From Streptomyces sp. NBC_00569 (GTDB lineage: Bacteria; Actinomycetota; Actinomycetes; Streptomycetales; Streptomycetaceae): a stretch of DNA of 64,000 bases. The stretch lies in the NCBI RefSeq assembly GCF_036345255.1, contig NZ_CP107783.1, positions 6,432,001 to 6,496,000 on the forward strand, given 5' to 3'. Below the pieces are notes generated by a model. It worked only from the letters and a program-made list of their open reading frames with translations, was not told where the DNA came from and ran no database searches. Shown piece by piece: positions 33,593 through 45,724 of the stretch. The position numbers were made by a program, and so were the translations under genes. Every line of letters begins with the position of its first letter. The first letter of the stretch is position 1.

Positions 33593-33648
33593 CGACCATT
33601 CAGTTCACCTGAACGTACATGTCGAAAAGTTTCGATGGACCTAAGGGC
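33593..33648 (+). repeat. 56-bp dispersed repeat, copy B, with palindromes upstream of allantoicase
   Basis: Second copy of the element at 31591. It contains GTTCA-cc-TGAAC (33604-33615) and the perfect palindrome TCGAAAAGTTTCGA (33622-33635), 36 bp before the allantoicase start. This is likely an operator or promoter element. In S. coelicolor allantoin genes are controlled by the IclR-type AllR; I cannot confirm that this is its site. Confidence 0.6.
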
Positions 33649-33671
33649 TCGGCGGGTCCGACAGTGGACGT

Positions 33672-34820
33672 ATGACGACATCCGACGCCACGCCGCTCGA
33701 AGCCCCCGAGGACCCCCACGCCAACGACGCCGCCCCGTACTCCGGCGGCGACCCGTACGCCGACTACCGCCACTTCGGCGACACCGAGAGCTACGCGGAG
33801 CTGGTGGACCTCGCCGACCGGCGCCTGGGCGCGGGAGTCATCGCCGCGAACGACGAGTTCTTCGCCCAGCGCGAGAACCTCCTCGTCCGCGAGCCCGCGG
33901 TGTTCGACCCGGAGCACTTCGGGCACAAGGGCAAGATCATGGACGGCTGGGAGACCCGCCGCCGCCGCGGCACCGCCGATTCCCCCTTCCCCGCGCCCGA
34001 GGACCACGACTGGGCGATCGTCCGGCTCGGCGCGCCCGGCGTGATCCGCGGCATCGTCGTGGACACCGCTCACTTCCGCGGCAACTACCCGCAGCGCGTC
34101 AGCGTCCAGGCGGCGTGCGTGGAGGGCTCCCCGAGCCCCGAGGACCTGCTCGCCGCCGACGTGAAGTGGGAGGAGCTGATCGCGCCGACCCCGGTACGCG
34201 GCCACGCGGCGAACGGCTTCACGATCACCTCGGAGCGCCGCTACACCCACCTCCGCCTCTGCCAGCACCCCGACGGCGGCGTGGCCCGCCTGCGCGTGCA
34301 CGGCGAGGTGGTCCCTGACCCCGAGTGGCTCGACCTGCTCGGCACGTTCGACCTGATCTCGGTCCTCAACGGCGGTACGTACGAGGACGCGTCGGACAAG
34401 TTCTACTCGTCGCCCACGCAGATCATCCTGCCCGGCACGTCCCGCAAGATGGACGACGGCTGGGAGAACCGCAGGCGCCGGGTGCACGGCACGAACGACT
34501 GGGTACGGTTCCGCCTCGCCGCGCAGGGCGCGATCCGCGCGGTGGAGATCGACACGGCGTACCTGAAGGGGAACTCGGCCGGCTGGATCGCCCTGAGCGG
34601 CCGCAACGGCGACACGGGCGAATGGTTCGACATCATCCCCCGCACCCGCCTCCAGCCCGACACCCTCCACCGCTTCAAGCTCCCCGCCCAGGCCGTGGCC
34701 ACCCACGTACGCCTCGACGCCTTCCCGGACGGCGGCGTCGCCCGCATGCGCCTGCACGGCTCCCTCACGGAAACGGGCCGTGACGCCCTGCGGGAGCGCT
34801 ACGGCCACACCGAGGCCTGA
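33672..34820 (+). CDS. alc: Allantoicase
   Basis: 382 aa with the two tandem jelly-roll repeats of allantoicase. Repeat 1 (about 40-215) shows GKIMDGWETRRRR and repeat 2 (about 225-375) the parallel RKMDDGWENRRRR. Each carries an HPDGGVARLRVHGEV or FPDGGVARMRLHGSL ending. It hydrolyses allantoate to ureidoglycolate and urea in purine degradation. No allB or other ureide genes are next to it in this window. Expression is probably governed by the palindromes in repeat copy B. The start ATG 33672 has little RBS. Confidence 0.93.
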   Translation: MTTSDATPLEAPEDPHANDAAPYSGGDPYADYRHFGDTESYAELVDLADRRLGAGVIAANDEFFAQRENLLVREPAVFDPEHFGHKGKIMDGWETRRRRGTADSPFPAPEDHDWAIVRLGAPGVIRGIVVDTAHFRGNYPQRVSVQAACVEGSPSPEDLLAADVKWEELIAPTPVRGHAANGFTITSERRYTHLRLCQHPDGGVARLRVHGEVVPDPEWLDLLGTFDLISVLNGGTYEDASDKFYSSPTQIILPGTSRKMDDGWENRRRRVHGTNDWVRFRLAAQGAIRAVEIDTAYLKGNSAGWIALSGRNGDTGEWFDIIPRTRLQPDTLHRFKLPAQAVATHVRLDAFPDGGVARMRLHGSLTETGRDALRERYGHTEA

Positions 34821-34846
34821 CGGACGACCGGCGGCGGGGCGCGCGA

Positions 34847-35584
34847 TCAGCTCCGCCGCGTCGTACGGCGCCGGCGCCACCAGGTGCGCAGCCACAGGAG
34901 GTGCATCCCGCCGAGTGCGGCAATGACCGCCGTGGCGTCGAGGTTCCGCGTCCATGAGTGATCGGGTCCCAGGCCGCTGACTGCCCGGGCGAAAAGGGTC
35001 ACGTCGGCAGGCAGGGTGACCGCCGCGAGGAACAGAAGACACAGTGTTGTGCCCAGGACCAGCACCACGCTGTACGTGCGTACGGCCCGGCGCTCGTGAT
35101 CGGGGAGTCCCCTGCTGGGATCCTCCGGGTCCGGCAGGGTGCGGTGCGCGACGCCCACGAGCCGCCGCGCCGCGTACTGAGCGTAAGCGGCCCCGTCGCC
35201 GAAAAGGTCCCGGCACCGGGTGAGGTCCTGGAGTACGAAGTACAGGTCGGTGCGCAGGAAGACCAGGAGCTGGAAGGGAAGCGGCAGCAGGGCCAGCAGC
35301 GTCAGCGCGGAGAGCAACCGGTGGAGCGTCGTGCCCGGATCCGCGAGGGAGGCGGCCAGGACCCCCGTCGCGGCAACGGCCAGATTGGTGGCGATACCGG
35401 CCAGATAGGCGGTCAGCCGGTGCCGCCGGGGCGCGAGTTCGATACCGCTGATGTCCGTCTGCACCACGAGGAACTGCAACCGTGTGCCCAGCCGCATCCG
35501 GCCGGGCACACCGGTGGCCCGAGCCACCAACAGATGGGCGCACTCGTGCACCAGGAGCAGCGTCCAGCCCGCGGCGGCGCTCAT
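34847..35584 (-). pseudogene. 5'-truncated M50-like (peptide zinc metalloprotease) gene
   Basis: The visible 245 codons from ATG 35584 open directly with a membrane helix containing the zinc motif HECAH (HExxH), then LRTDLYFVLQDLTRCRDL and further TM helices, as in the C-terminal half of streptomycete M50-family proteins. Intact relatives, as I recall them, carry roughly 150-200 N-terminal residues before this point. Here the frame upstream is only the antisense of a truncated M14-like gene. The catalytic motif survives, so it is a remnant by architecture rather than by stop codons. A short functional variant cannot be excluded. Confidence 0.6.
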
Positions 35585-35647
35585 GCCGATGACCAGGTCA
35601 CGAGTCAGCCGGAGTTCCTTCCCGTGACGGGCGAGGGCCGGGACCCG
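35585..35647. other. Probable deletion junction between two truncated peptidase genes
   Basis: 63 bp between the head-to-head remnants. It is shorter than expected for a divergent promoter region, and both frames on either side begin in the middle of their domains. No duplication, IS end or attachment-site-like repeat is visible. Confidence 0.45.
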
Positions 35648-36493
35648 ATGCCCGAGTCGCAGGCCCTGGTGCGGCTCATCGACGAGCTGCGTCCCGCCGT
35701 CCAGTTCTCGCTGCACGGCGTCGAAGTCGGCGGTTCCTTCCTGCAGTTGACGCGCCAGGTCCCCGGTGCGGCAGAGGTTTTCCGTGGGGTGGCTGCCCGT
35801 CAGCGCATCCCTCTCGAGCTGCGCCCGTTCGACGGCATGGGCTGGTACGTCGACGCCCCCGGCGTGCTCGTGCTGCCCGGGGCACAGGCCGCCGACGAAC
35901 GCGATCCGACGGGTTTCACGTCCGAGGCCACCTGGACGTACGCCATGCGGCACGGGACGGTCTCCGCCGTCGTCGAGACGCCGTACTGGGCCGTGCCCGC
36001 GGTGAGTGACGCGCGCCCCACGGCCGGCACCCGTGAGCGTGAACTCGCCCGGCTCGGCGAGCTGTTGCTGAGCCGGACCAAGCAGCTCGAAGCGGTACTC
36101 GGGGAGTGCACCTCCCGGGTGCCCGAAGAGCGGCTGCCCTTCCTTGCCGCAGCCAAGGAACTCATCGAGGTCGCCCCGGGCATCGTCGACACCTGGACGT
36201 CGTACGACGCGCGCGAACTCGGTGCCGCCGACCTCGCCGCCACCGTCGGCAACTCCGTCTCCCTCGGCATCTCCGCACGCCGCACCCCGCTGCGCGCCGC
36301 GGCCATGCTGCGCGGCGCCCTCGGTGAGCGGCCGGCCCCCGCGGACGCGGCCGTCGCGACCCGGCTCGACGGCCTGGTCGGTGACTGGTGCCAGGACATG
36401 GAGCGGCAGTACGAGCCCCGCTGGGTGCCGCTGACTGCGCAGACGAACCTGCACACGCAGACCATGCTGGGGGTCGCCCGGGCGGCGGCCTGA
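35648..36493 (+). pseudogene. 5'-truncated M14-like zinc carboxypeptidase gene
   Basis: 281 codons from ATG 35648. Homology-like signal starts at once with ESQALVRLIDELRPAVQ and SLHGVEVGGSF, where the His is the third zinc ligand, and VVETPYWAVP carries the likely catalytic Glu. The first zinc site (HxxE) and the N-terminal half of the fold are absent, so the product should not be an active carboxypeptidase. It faces away from the M50-like remnant, and both lost their 5' ends at the same place. A strong terminator follows at 36508. Confidence 0.6.
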
Positions 36494-36507
36494 GGACGCG
36501 GCAAAGG

Positions 36508-36544
36508 AGGAGGGGCGCCCCGCACGCGGCGGGGCGCCCCTCCT
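36508..36544. terminator. Strong hairpin between M14 remnant and pepN
   Basis: Perfect 15-bp arms (36508-36522 and 36530-36544) with a seven-base loop between convergent genes. Confidence 0.8.
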
Positions 36545-36562
36545 GGACCAGGTGGTGACGTA

Positions 36563-39157
36563 CTACGCGTCAGCCCCCTGCGCCCGCAGCGCGCGCTCCA
36601 CGCCCGCTCGGGATTCCGAGACCAGGCGGCGCAGGGCCGCGTTCGGTTCGGCTGCCGTGAGCCAGGTGTCCGTCGCGTCCAGGGTGGACTGCGAGACCTG
36701 GATCGCCGGGTAGAGGCCGACCGCCACCTGCTGGGCCATCTCGTGGGAGCGGGACTCCCACACGTCCTTGACCGCGGCGAAGTACTTCTCCGTGTACGGG
36801 GCGAGCAGCTCGCGCTGGTCGGTCTGGACGAAGCCGGCGATGACCGCCTCCTGGACCGCGTTCGGGAGCTTGTCGGACTCGACGACCGACGCCCAGGCCT
36901 CCGCCTTCGCCTCGGCGGTGGGGCGCGCCGCGCGGGCCGTCGCCGCGTGGCGCTCGCCCGCCGCGGTCCGGTCCCGCTCGTACTCCGCCACGATCTCCGC
37001 CTCGTCGTAGCGGCCGACCGCCGCGAGCCGCTCCACGAACGCCCAGCGCAGCTCCGTGTCGACGGCCAGGCCCTCGACGGTCTGCGTTCCTTCGAGGAGC
37101 GCCTCGAGCACGTCGAGCTGCTCCGGTGTGCGGGCCGTCGCCGCGAACGCGCGGGCCCACGCCAGCTGGTGGTCGCTGCCCGCCTCCGCTGCCCGCAGGT
37201 GCGCCAGCGTCGCCTCGGTCCAGGTCGTCAGCGCCGCGTCGCGTCCCACAGGGGCCGAGTACAGGTCGATGGCCAGCTTCACCTGGCGGTGCAGGGACTG
37301 CACGACGCCGATGTCCGTCTCCTTGCCGATGCCCGACAGGACCAGCTCCAGGTAGGCGCTGGTGGGCAGTTCGGCGTCGCGCGTCATGTCCCACGCCGAC
37401 GCCCAGCACAGGGCGCGCGGCAGGGAGGACTCGAAGTCGCCGAGGTGCTCGGTGACGAACGCGAGCGACTCCTCGTCCAGGCGGACCTTCGCGTACGACA
37501 GGTCGTCGTCGTTGAGGAGGATCACGGCCGGGCGGCGCTTGCCGGCGAGCTGCGGGACCTGGGTCAGCTCGGTGGCCGTGACGTCCAGCTCGATGCGGTC
37601 GACGCGTACGAGCTTGCCGCCCGCGGCGCCGGCGCCCGGAGCGGACAGGTCGTACAGACCGATCGCGATGCGGTGCGGGCGCAGCGTCGGCTCGCCCTTG
37701 GCGCCGGCGGGGAGCGCGGGCGCCTCCTGCCGGATGGCGAAGGACGTGATGACGCCGTTCGCGTCCGTCTCGATCTCCGGGCGCAGGACGTTGATGCCGG
37801 CCGTCTGGAGCCAGGCCTTCGCCCACGCCGTCAGGTCGCGCCCGCTGGTCTCCTCCAGCGCGCCGAGCAGGTCGGACAGGCGCGTGTTCCCGAACGCGTG
37901 GCGCTTGAAGTACGCCTGCACGCCCTGGAAGAACTCGTCCATGCCGACGTACGCGACGAGCTGCTTGAGGACGCTGGCGCCCTTGGCGTACGTGATGCCG
38001 TCGAAGTTGACGAGGACGTCGTCGAGGTCGCGGATCTCGGCCATGATCGGGTGCGTCGAGGGCAGCTGGTCCTGCCGGTACGCCCACGTCTTCATGGAGT
38101 TGGCGAACGTCGTCCACGAGTGCGGCCAGCGGCTGCCGGGGGCGTACGCCTGGCAGGCGATGGACGTGTACGTGGCGAACGACTCGTTCAGCCAGAGGTC
38201 GTTCCACCACTCCATCGTCACGAGGTCGCCGAACCACATGTGGGCCAGCTCGTGCAGGATCGTCTCCGCACGCACCTCGTACGCCGCGTCCGTCACCTTC
38301 GAACGGAACACGTACTGGTCGCGGATGGTGACCGCGCCCGCGTTCTCCATCGCCCCCGCGTTGAACTCCGGCACGAAGAGCTGGTCGTACTTGTCGAACG
38401 GGTACGCGTAGTCGAACTTCTCCTGGAACCAGTCGAAGCCCTGCCGCGTGACCTCGAAGATCGCGTCCGAGTCGAGGAACTCGGCGAGCGAGGGCCGGCA
38501 GTAGATGCCGAGCGGCACGGACTGCCCGTCCGCGCCCTCGTACGAGGAGTGCACCGCGTGGTACGGGCCGACGATCAGGGCCGTGATGTACGTGGAGATG
38601 CGCGGCGTCGGCTCGAAGTGCCAGACAGTCCCGTCGGGACCCTTCGGCTCCGGGGTGGCGGAGTTGGAGACGACCGTCCAGCCCGCCGGTGCCTTCACGG
38701 TGAACTGGAAGGTCGCCTTGAGGTCCGGCTGCTCGAAGGAGGCGAAGACGCGGCGCGCGTCCGGCACCTCGAACTGCGTGTACAGATAGGCCTGCTGGTC
38801 GACCGGGTCGACGAAGCGGTGCAGACCCTCACCCGTGTTGGTGTACGCGCAGTCGGCGACGACCCGCAGCTCGTTCGCCCCCGCCTTCAGGTGCTTGAGC
38901 TCGATCCGCGAGTCGCGGAACACGGCGGCGACATCGAGCGAGTGCCCGTTCAGGACGACCTCGTGGACCGCCGGGGCGACCAGGTCGATGAACGTGTGCG
39001 CGCCCGCCTCGGCGCTCTCGAACCGCACGCCGGTCACGGACCGGTAGGTGCCGCCCTCCTGCGCTCCCGAGAGGTCCAGCTCGATCTCGTACGACTCGAC
39101 ATCGAGCAGTTTCGCCCGCTGCTGCGCCTCTTCACGGGTCAGATTGGTGCCAGGCAC
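36563..39157 (-). CDS. pepN: Aminopeptidase N (M1 family), copy 1
   Basis: 864 aa from GTG 39155-39157 (AGGAG upstream). M1 gluzincin: exopeptidase motif GAMEN (268-272), HELAH (H302, E303, H306) and the third zinc ligand E325 in WLNESFA. The C-terminal ERAP1-like helical half (about 520-864) is complete. A cytosolic enzyme releasing N-terminal residues in peptide turnover. A paralogue of nearly the same length lies at 51102. The N-terminus VPGTNLTREEA matches VPGENLSRDEA of that copy, supporting the start. Confidence 0.94.
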   Translation of the reverse strand: MPGTNLTREEAQQRAKLLDVESYEIELDLSGAQEGGTYRSVTGVRFESAEAGAHTFIDLVAPAVHEVVLNGHSLDVAAVFRDSRIELKHLKAGANELRVVADCAYTNTGEGLHRFVDPVDQQAYLYTQFEVPDARRVFASFEQPDLKATFQFTVKAPAGWTVVSNSATPEPKGPDGTVWHFEPTPRISTYITALIVGPYHAVHSSYEGADGQSVPLGIYCRPSLAEFLDSDAIFEVTRQGFDWFQEKFDYAYPFDKYDQLFVPEFNAGAMENAGAVTIRDQYVFRSKVTDAAYEVRAETILHELAHMWFGDLVTMEWWNDLWLNESFATYTSIACQAYAPGSRWPHSWTTFANSMKTWAYRQDQLPSTHPIMAEIRDLDDVLVNFDGITYAKGASVLKQLVAYVGMDEFFQGVQAYFKRHAFGNTRLSDLLGALEETSGRDLTAWAKAWLQTAGINVLRPEIETDANGVITSFAIRQEAPALPAGAKGEPTLRPHRIAIGLYDLSAPGAGAAGGKLVRVDRIELDVTATELTQVPQLAGKRRPAVILLNDDDLSYAKVRLDEESLAFVTEHLGDFESSLPRALCWASAWDMTRDAELPTSAYLELVLSGIGKETDIGVVQSLHRQVKLAIDLYSAPVGRDAALTTWTEATLAHLRAAEAGSDHQLAWARAFAATARTPEQLDVLEALLEGTQTVEGLAVDTELRWAFVERLAAVGRYDEAEIVAEYERDRTAAGERHAATARAARPTAEAKAEAWASVVESDKLPNAVQEAVIAGFVQTDQRELLAPYTEKYFAAVKDVWESRSHEMAQQVAVGLYPAIQVSQSTLDATDTWLTAAEPNAALRRLVSESRAGVERALRAQGADA

Positions 39158-39282
39158 GCGGTCATCTCCTAGATCCGGTCTACGTTTTTGACGTTTCCGG
39201 TCATCCTTCCACGAGGGAAGCGGAGAGCGCGATGTCCGTTTTCCGCCGGTGGTCCCGCGCGCGCGGGACGAGCCTGGAGTAC

Positions 39283-39795
39283 ATGACCACGTACACCGCA
39301 CAGCCCATCGCACCGGCCGCTCTCAAGGAGCTGCGGGACACCGACGACGCGGGCCGCCCCTGCGTCGCGTTCACCGCCACCGACGACGCGGCCGTCGGAT
39401 CCCCGCTGCGCTGCTGTCTGCGCTCCGTCGAGCCCGGCGAGCGGATCGCGCTCGTCTCGTACGCGCCGCTGCGCCGCTGGAGCGAGGCCACGGGCGCGCA
39501 CCCGGGCGCGTACGACGAGCAGGGCCCGGTCTTCATCCACGCCGACGACTGCGGCGGACCGGCCGCGGACGCCGCCGGCTACCCCTTCGACCGGCCCGGC
39601 GCCCTGCGCACCGTGCGCCGCTACGACGCCGAGGGGCACATCGTCGGCGGACGCCTCCTGGAGATCCCCGAGGACGCAACGGCCGGCTTCGACGCGGCGT
39701 TCGCCGAGGCGTTCGGCGACCCGCACGTGGCGCTCGTCCACGTGCGGGCCCTCGAATACGGCTGCTTCCAGTTCGAGGTGCGCAGGCCGCGGTAG
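39283..39795 (+). CDS. DUF1203 family protein
   Basis: 170 aa from ATG 39283. The start MTTYTAQPIAP and the interior CLRSVEPGERIALVSYAP and VFIHADDCGG fit DUF1203, a conserved cytoplasmic family of unknown function. An upstream in-frame ATG at 39232 with GGAGA before it would add 17 residues. Divergent from pepN and convergent with asd. No functional partner is visible. Confidence 0.8.
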   Translation: MTTYTAQPIAPAALKELRDTDDAGRPCVAFTATDDAAVGSPLRCCLRSVEPGERIALVSYAPLRRWSEATGAHPGAYDEQGPVFIHADDCGGPAADAAGYPFDRPGALRTVRRYDAEGHIVGGRLLEIPEDATAGFDAAFAEAFGDPHVALVHVRALEYGCFQFEVRRPR

Positions 39796-39824
39796 AACCG
39801 CCGCGCGTCCGCGGCGGCCGGGCG

Positions 39825-42279
<2,455 letters not shown>

Positions 42280-42332
42280 CGGCTCGTTCCGACGGGACGG
42301 CGACGGGGGCCGCAAAGGGGAACGGCACAGGG

Positions 42333-42378
42333 AACGGCAAAGGGCGGGCGTCCCTCAGGACGCCCGCCCTTTGCCGTT
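42333..42378. terminator. Perfect 21-bp terminator hairpin
   Basis: Arms 42333-42353 and 42358-42378 pair without mismatch around the loop CTCA, between the convergent anti-sigma-like gene and S8 protease gene. Just upstream, GGGAACGGCA-type units recur within 42310-42345, sharing sequence with the left arm. Confidence 0.85.
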
Positions 42379-42398
42379 ACCGGACTACCGGGTCACCG

Positions 42399-45300
42399 TT
42401 ACGGCGTGACCTTCTCGATCTTCACGCTGCCGAGCCCGGCGACCGTGCCGCGCCCGTTCAGGAGCTGCACCTCGCCGAAGAACTCGCGGCCCTCCGGCGC
42501 GGCCGCCGCGGCGACGACCTCGGCGGTGACCTGGGTCGAGTCACCGTTGCCGAGCTTCACGGACTTCGCCTCGTCGACCTTGACCTGGCCGAGCGTCGGG
42601 GAGAAGAACACGTCGCGGTAGTCGTACTCCGTCGAACCGGACGGGACGGAGTAGCCCACGACCTCGACCGTGTAGGTGCCGGCGGCCGGCTTGCTGATGC
42701 TGACGGCCTCCTCGGAGTCGCCGTCGGCGGACTGGGCGACCTGGTTGCCGTCCTGGTCGTAGACCGTCAGGTCCAGGTCGGCGGCGTTGTCGGAGACGCC
42801 GCCGATGGCGACGTCCAGACGCTCGGCGCCCGCGGGGACGACGACCGTGGAGGTCTGCGTCTCACCCTCCTTGACGGACGGACGCGCCGTCTTGGACGAG
42901 CCGAGCGGACCGCCCTTCAGCTTGCCGTCGAGCGCGGCGAACTTGTTCGTCACCTTCCACGAGACGGCGGCCGGGGTGCCGACCTTGGCCTCGGGGACGG
43001 TCTGCACGGCCGGGTCGAAGGCCGCGCCGAGCACGGCGACGTCCAGCTTGTACGGGTTGTCGAGCTGCGGCGACGTACGGCGCGCCTCGACCTCGATCTC
43101 CCAGACACCGGCCTGCGGGTCCGCGTACGAACGCAGGTCGGGGCGGCAGACGTTGTCCGGGTTGTAGTTCGGGTAGCAGCTCGGCGTCGACGTGTCGTCC
43201 ACCGGGACGCCGTACGGGTGGATCGAGATGAAGCGGGTCTGGCTCTTGTCCTTCAGACCGCTCATCGCGACCTCGAGGGACTTCGCGCCCTCGGGGACCG
43301 TCAGGAAGTACGACTTCGTGCTGTTGCGCTGCACGGAGCCGGAGTCCGAGAACGTGTACGACGGCTTCGCGAGCGGCGTCGCGACGACGACGGTCGCCAT
43401 GACCTGCTGGTCGACGCCCTCGGTGCGCGGGTCGTCCACCTCCAGGATGGCGCTGCGCAGACCGGCGCTCTTCGGCGCGGCCTGCACCTTGACGGTGACC
43501 GGCTTGTTCAGCGGCAGCGAGACGGTGTCGTCGCCGACGATGCGGAACGTGGAGCCCGAGTTGTTCTTGAGGGACAGCTCGTGGCGGACCGCACGGTCCG
43601 GGCCCGACGTCCGCGTGACGGTGACGTCGTAGGTCTTCTTCTGGCCGGCCTTGAGGCCGCCTTCGCGGTCGTAGATGCCGGTGCCGAAGCCCGGGTCCAG
43701 GAGCGCGTAGTCGATCGCGGTGTCGACCGGGGCCTTCACCGTGTAGGCGTGGGCGTCCGCGCCGCGCTTGATGGACTTCCACGCGTCGACGATGTCGATG
43801 AGACCGGAGCCCTCGGCGTACGCCTGCTCGCCGCTGATGTGCTTCGCGGTCGAGGTGAGCGCCGTGCGCAGCTTCGCCGGGGTGAGCGCGATGTGCTTCT
43901 GCTTGGCGGCGGAGAGCAGCAGGGCCGAGGCGCCCGCGGCCTGCGGGGAGGCCATCGAGGTGCCCTGGAGCATCGAGTAGCCGGCCGGCAGGGAGTAGCC
44001 CGCCTCGGCGACCGGGGAGCCCGGCAGCCAGGTCTGCGTCGTGTTGATCGCGGCGCCGGGCGCGGTGATGGTCGGCGTGAAGCCGCCGTCCTCACGCGGG
44101 CCGCGCGACGAGAACGGCATCATGGCGTAGCGCTTCGTCACGCCGGAGCCGTAGTTGGCGGCCCAGGTCTCCTTGGAGATGGACGCGCCGACGGAGATGA
44201 CCTTGTCGGCGAGGCCGGGGTCGCCGATGGTGTTGGCGCCGGGGCCGGAGTTGCCCGCGGAGATCACGAGCTGGACGCCGTAGGTGTCGATGAGGCGCTT
44301 GTAGAGCAGCGAGCGGGCGTTGTTGCCGTCGTTGAGGGCGGGCAGGCCGCCGATCGACATGTTGACGATGTCGACGCCGCGCTTGGTGACGAGGTCGACC
44401 ATGCCCTCGGTGAGCGCGACGTTGGTGCAGCCGCCGGACCAGGTGCAGGCGCGCGAGGAGACGATCTTCGCGCCGGGCGCGGCACCGCTCATCTTCCCGC
44501 CGAACAGGCCGTTGGCGGAGGTGATGCCCGCGACGTGCGTGCCGTGCTCGGACTCGATGACGCCGATGTTGACGAAGTCGGCCTTCTTGCCGACCCAGTC
44601 GCCGCCGTACGGGTCCATCGGGACGTCCTTGCGGATCTCCACGACGAACGGGATGCGCTCGACGACGTCGGTCGCCGGGTTGTCCTTGCCGAAGTACCCG
44701 ATCTGGTAGCCGTCCTTGTACGGCTTCATCGGGGTGTCGTCGGTGAAGTCGGCGTTGTCGTTCAGGTCGACGGTGACCGTGCCGGCCTTGGCGTCGTAGA
44801 GGACGGCCCAGGAGTCGGTGGTGTCGCCGTCGCGGTTCAGGTCGCCCTTGGCGTCGCCGCCCGTGGTGGCGGACTCCTTGAACGTCGAGACCTGGTACGC
44901 GCCGGCGGCGGCCTTGAAGGTGCGCCCGCCGTAGGTGAACGTCGGGCCGGCCACGGGGGTGACCATCGCGCGCCAGGTGGCGTCGCCGTCGACGATCGGG
45001 TCGGTCGAGGTGACCCAGTCGACGATCTTGCGCTCGCCGGTGGTGGTCTTCTGGAGCGCCGGGTGGCCGAGGTCCACACCGGAGTCGAGGATGCCGATCG
45101 TGACGCCGCGGCCGTCGGCCTTCGGGTTGTCCTTCACGAAGTCGACGGCGCCCGTCTCGAAGGACGGGTTGTACGGGTTCTTCGCCGGGGTGCCCTTGCC
45201 GGGCGCGGCGTACGAGCCGGAGGCGCCCTGCGAGCCCTTGGCGGTGTCGCCGGCAGGCGTCGGGTCGTCGAGCTCGATCTCTTGGCGCAGGTCGATGCCC

Positions 45301-45713
45301 TGCACGGAGGAGAGCTTCTCGGCCGCCTTGATAGCGGCGTCCGCCTTGGCGGTCGGCACGGTGGCGCGGACGTAGCCGAGCTTGTCGTAGGTCCGGCCGA
45401 CGGAGCCGCCCTTGACGGCGTCGAGCTGGTGCGCGACCTGCTCGGTCGAGCCGGGCGTGGTCGCGACCATCATGGTCACGTTCTTCTCGCCGGCCGCCTC
45501 GGCCTGGTCGAGGAGCTGCGCGTCGGACGAACCGAGCTTGTCACCGGCCGACTTGACGGGTGCGTCGGTCGACGGAGTGGTGTGCCCGTCCGCGGAGTAG
45601 GCCAGGGGTATCGGCCCGGCTGCGGTGAGCGCTGCGACGAGGCCGGCGGCGGCCGCGAGCCGGGCCGCCCGTCTCGCTCCGGATATCGGTGCGCGCTGGG
45701 GATCGAGGGTCAT
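42399..45713 (-). CDS. Secreted S8 (subtilisin-like) serine protease
   Basis: 1104 aa from ATG 45713 (an ATG two codons earlier is too close to AGGG). Signal peptide about 1-40 (cleavage near PLAYSA), inhibitor-like propeptide (about 75-148), S8 domain with Asp210 (GILDSGVD), His390 (SEHGTHVAGI), oxyanion Asn488 (ISAGNSGPG) and Ser586 (GTSMASPQ). An insertion of about 150 residues lies between Asp and His. Two or three beta-sandwich C-terminal domains follow, including a PPC-like end. Extracellular protein degradation; similar large S8 peptidases in Streptomyces are developmentally regulated. An inverted repeat sits at its promoter. Confidence 0.92.
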   Translation of the reverse strand: MTLDPQRAPISGARRAARLAAAAGLVAALTAAGPIPLAYSADGHTTPSTDAPVKSAGDKLGSSDAQLLDQAEAAGEKNVTMMVATTPGSTEQVAHQLDAVKGGSVGRTYDKLGYVRATVPTAKADAAIKAAEKLSSVQGIDLRQEIELDDPTPAGDTAKGSQGASGSYAAPGKGTPAKNPYNPSFETGAVDFVKDNPKADGRGVTIGILDSGVDLGHPALQKTTTGERKIVDWVTSTDPIVDGDATWRAMVTPVAGPTFTYGGRTFKAAAGAYQVSTFKESATTGGDAKGDLNRDGDTTDSWAVLYDAKAGTVTVDLNDNADFTDDTPMKPYKDGYQIGYFGKDNPATDVVERIPFVVEIRKDVPMDPYGGDWVGKKADFVNIGVIESEHGTHVAGITSANGLFGGKMSGAAPGAKIVSSRACTWSGGCTNVALTEGMVDLVTKRGVDIVNMSIGGLPALNDGNNARSLLYKRLIDTYGVQLVISAGNSGPGANTIGDPGLADKVISVGASISKETWAANYGSGVTKRYAMMPFSSRGPREDGGFTPTITAPGAAINTTQTWLPGSPVAEAGYSLPAGYSMLQGTSMASPQAAGASALLLSAAKQKHIALTPAKLRTALTSTAKHISGEQAYAEGSGLIDIVDAWKSIKRGADAHAYTVKAPVDTAIDYALLDPGFGTGIYDREGGLKAGQKKTYDVTVTRTSGPDRAVRHELSLKNNSGSTFRIVGDDTVSLPLNKPVTVKVQAAPKSAGLRSAILEVDDPRTEGVDQQVMATVVVATPLAKPSYTFSDSGSVQRNSTKSYFLTVPEGAKSLEVAMSGLKDKSQTRFISIHPYGVPVDDTSTPSCYPNYNPDNVCRPDLRSYADPQAGVWEIEVEARRTSPQLDNPYKLDVAVLGAAFDPAVQTVPEAKVGTPAAVSWKVTNKFAALDGKLKGGPLGSSKTARPSVKEGETQTSTVVVPAGAERLDVAIGGVSDNAADLDLTVYDQDGNQVAQSADGDSEEAVSISKPAAGTYTVEVVGYSVPSGSTEYDYRDVFFSPTLGQVKVDEAKSVKLGNGDSTQVTAEVVAAAAAPEGREFFGEVQLLNGRGTVAGLGSVKIEKVTP

Positions 45714-45724
45714 CAGCATCCCTG

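Noticed and set aside
35585..35647. Insertion-sequence or attachment-site junction between the truncated peptidase genes
   Set aside because: No terminal inverted repeats, target duplication, transposase or integrase fragments, or tRNA are visible nearby. A simple deletion fits.
42399..45713. Proprotein-convertase-like or lantibiotic-leader protease reading of the S8 gene
   Set aside because: Signal peptide, propeptide and large secreted size without RiPP genes nearby point to a general extracellular protease.
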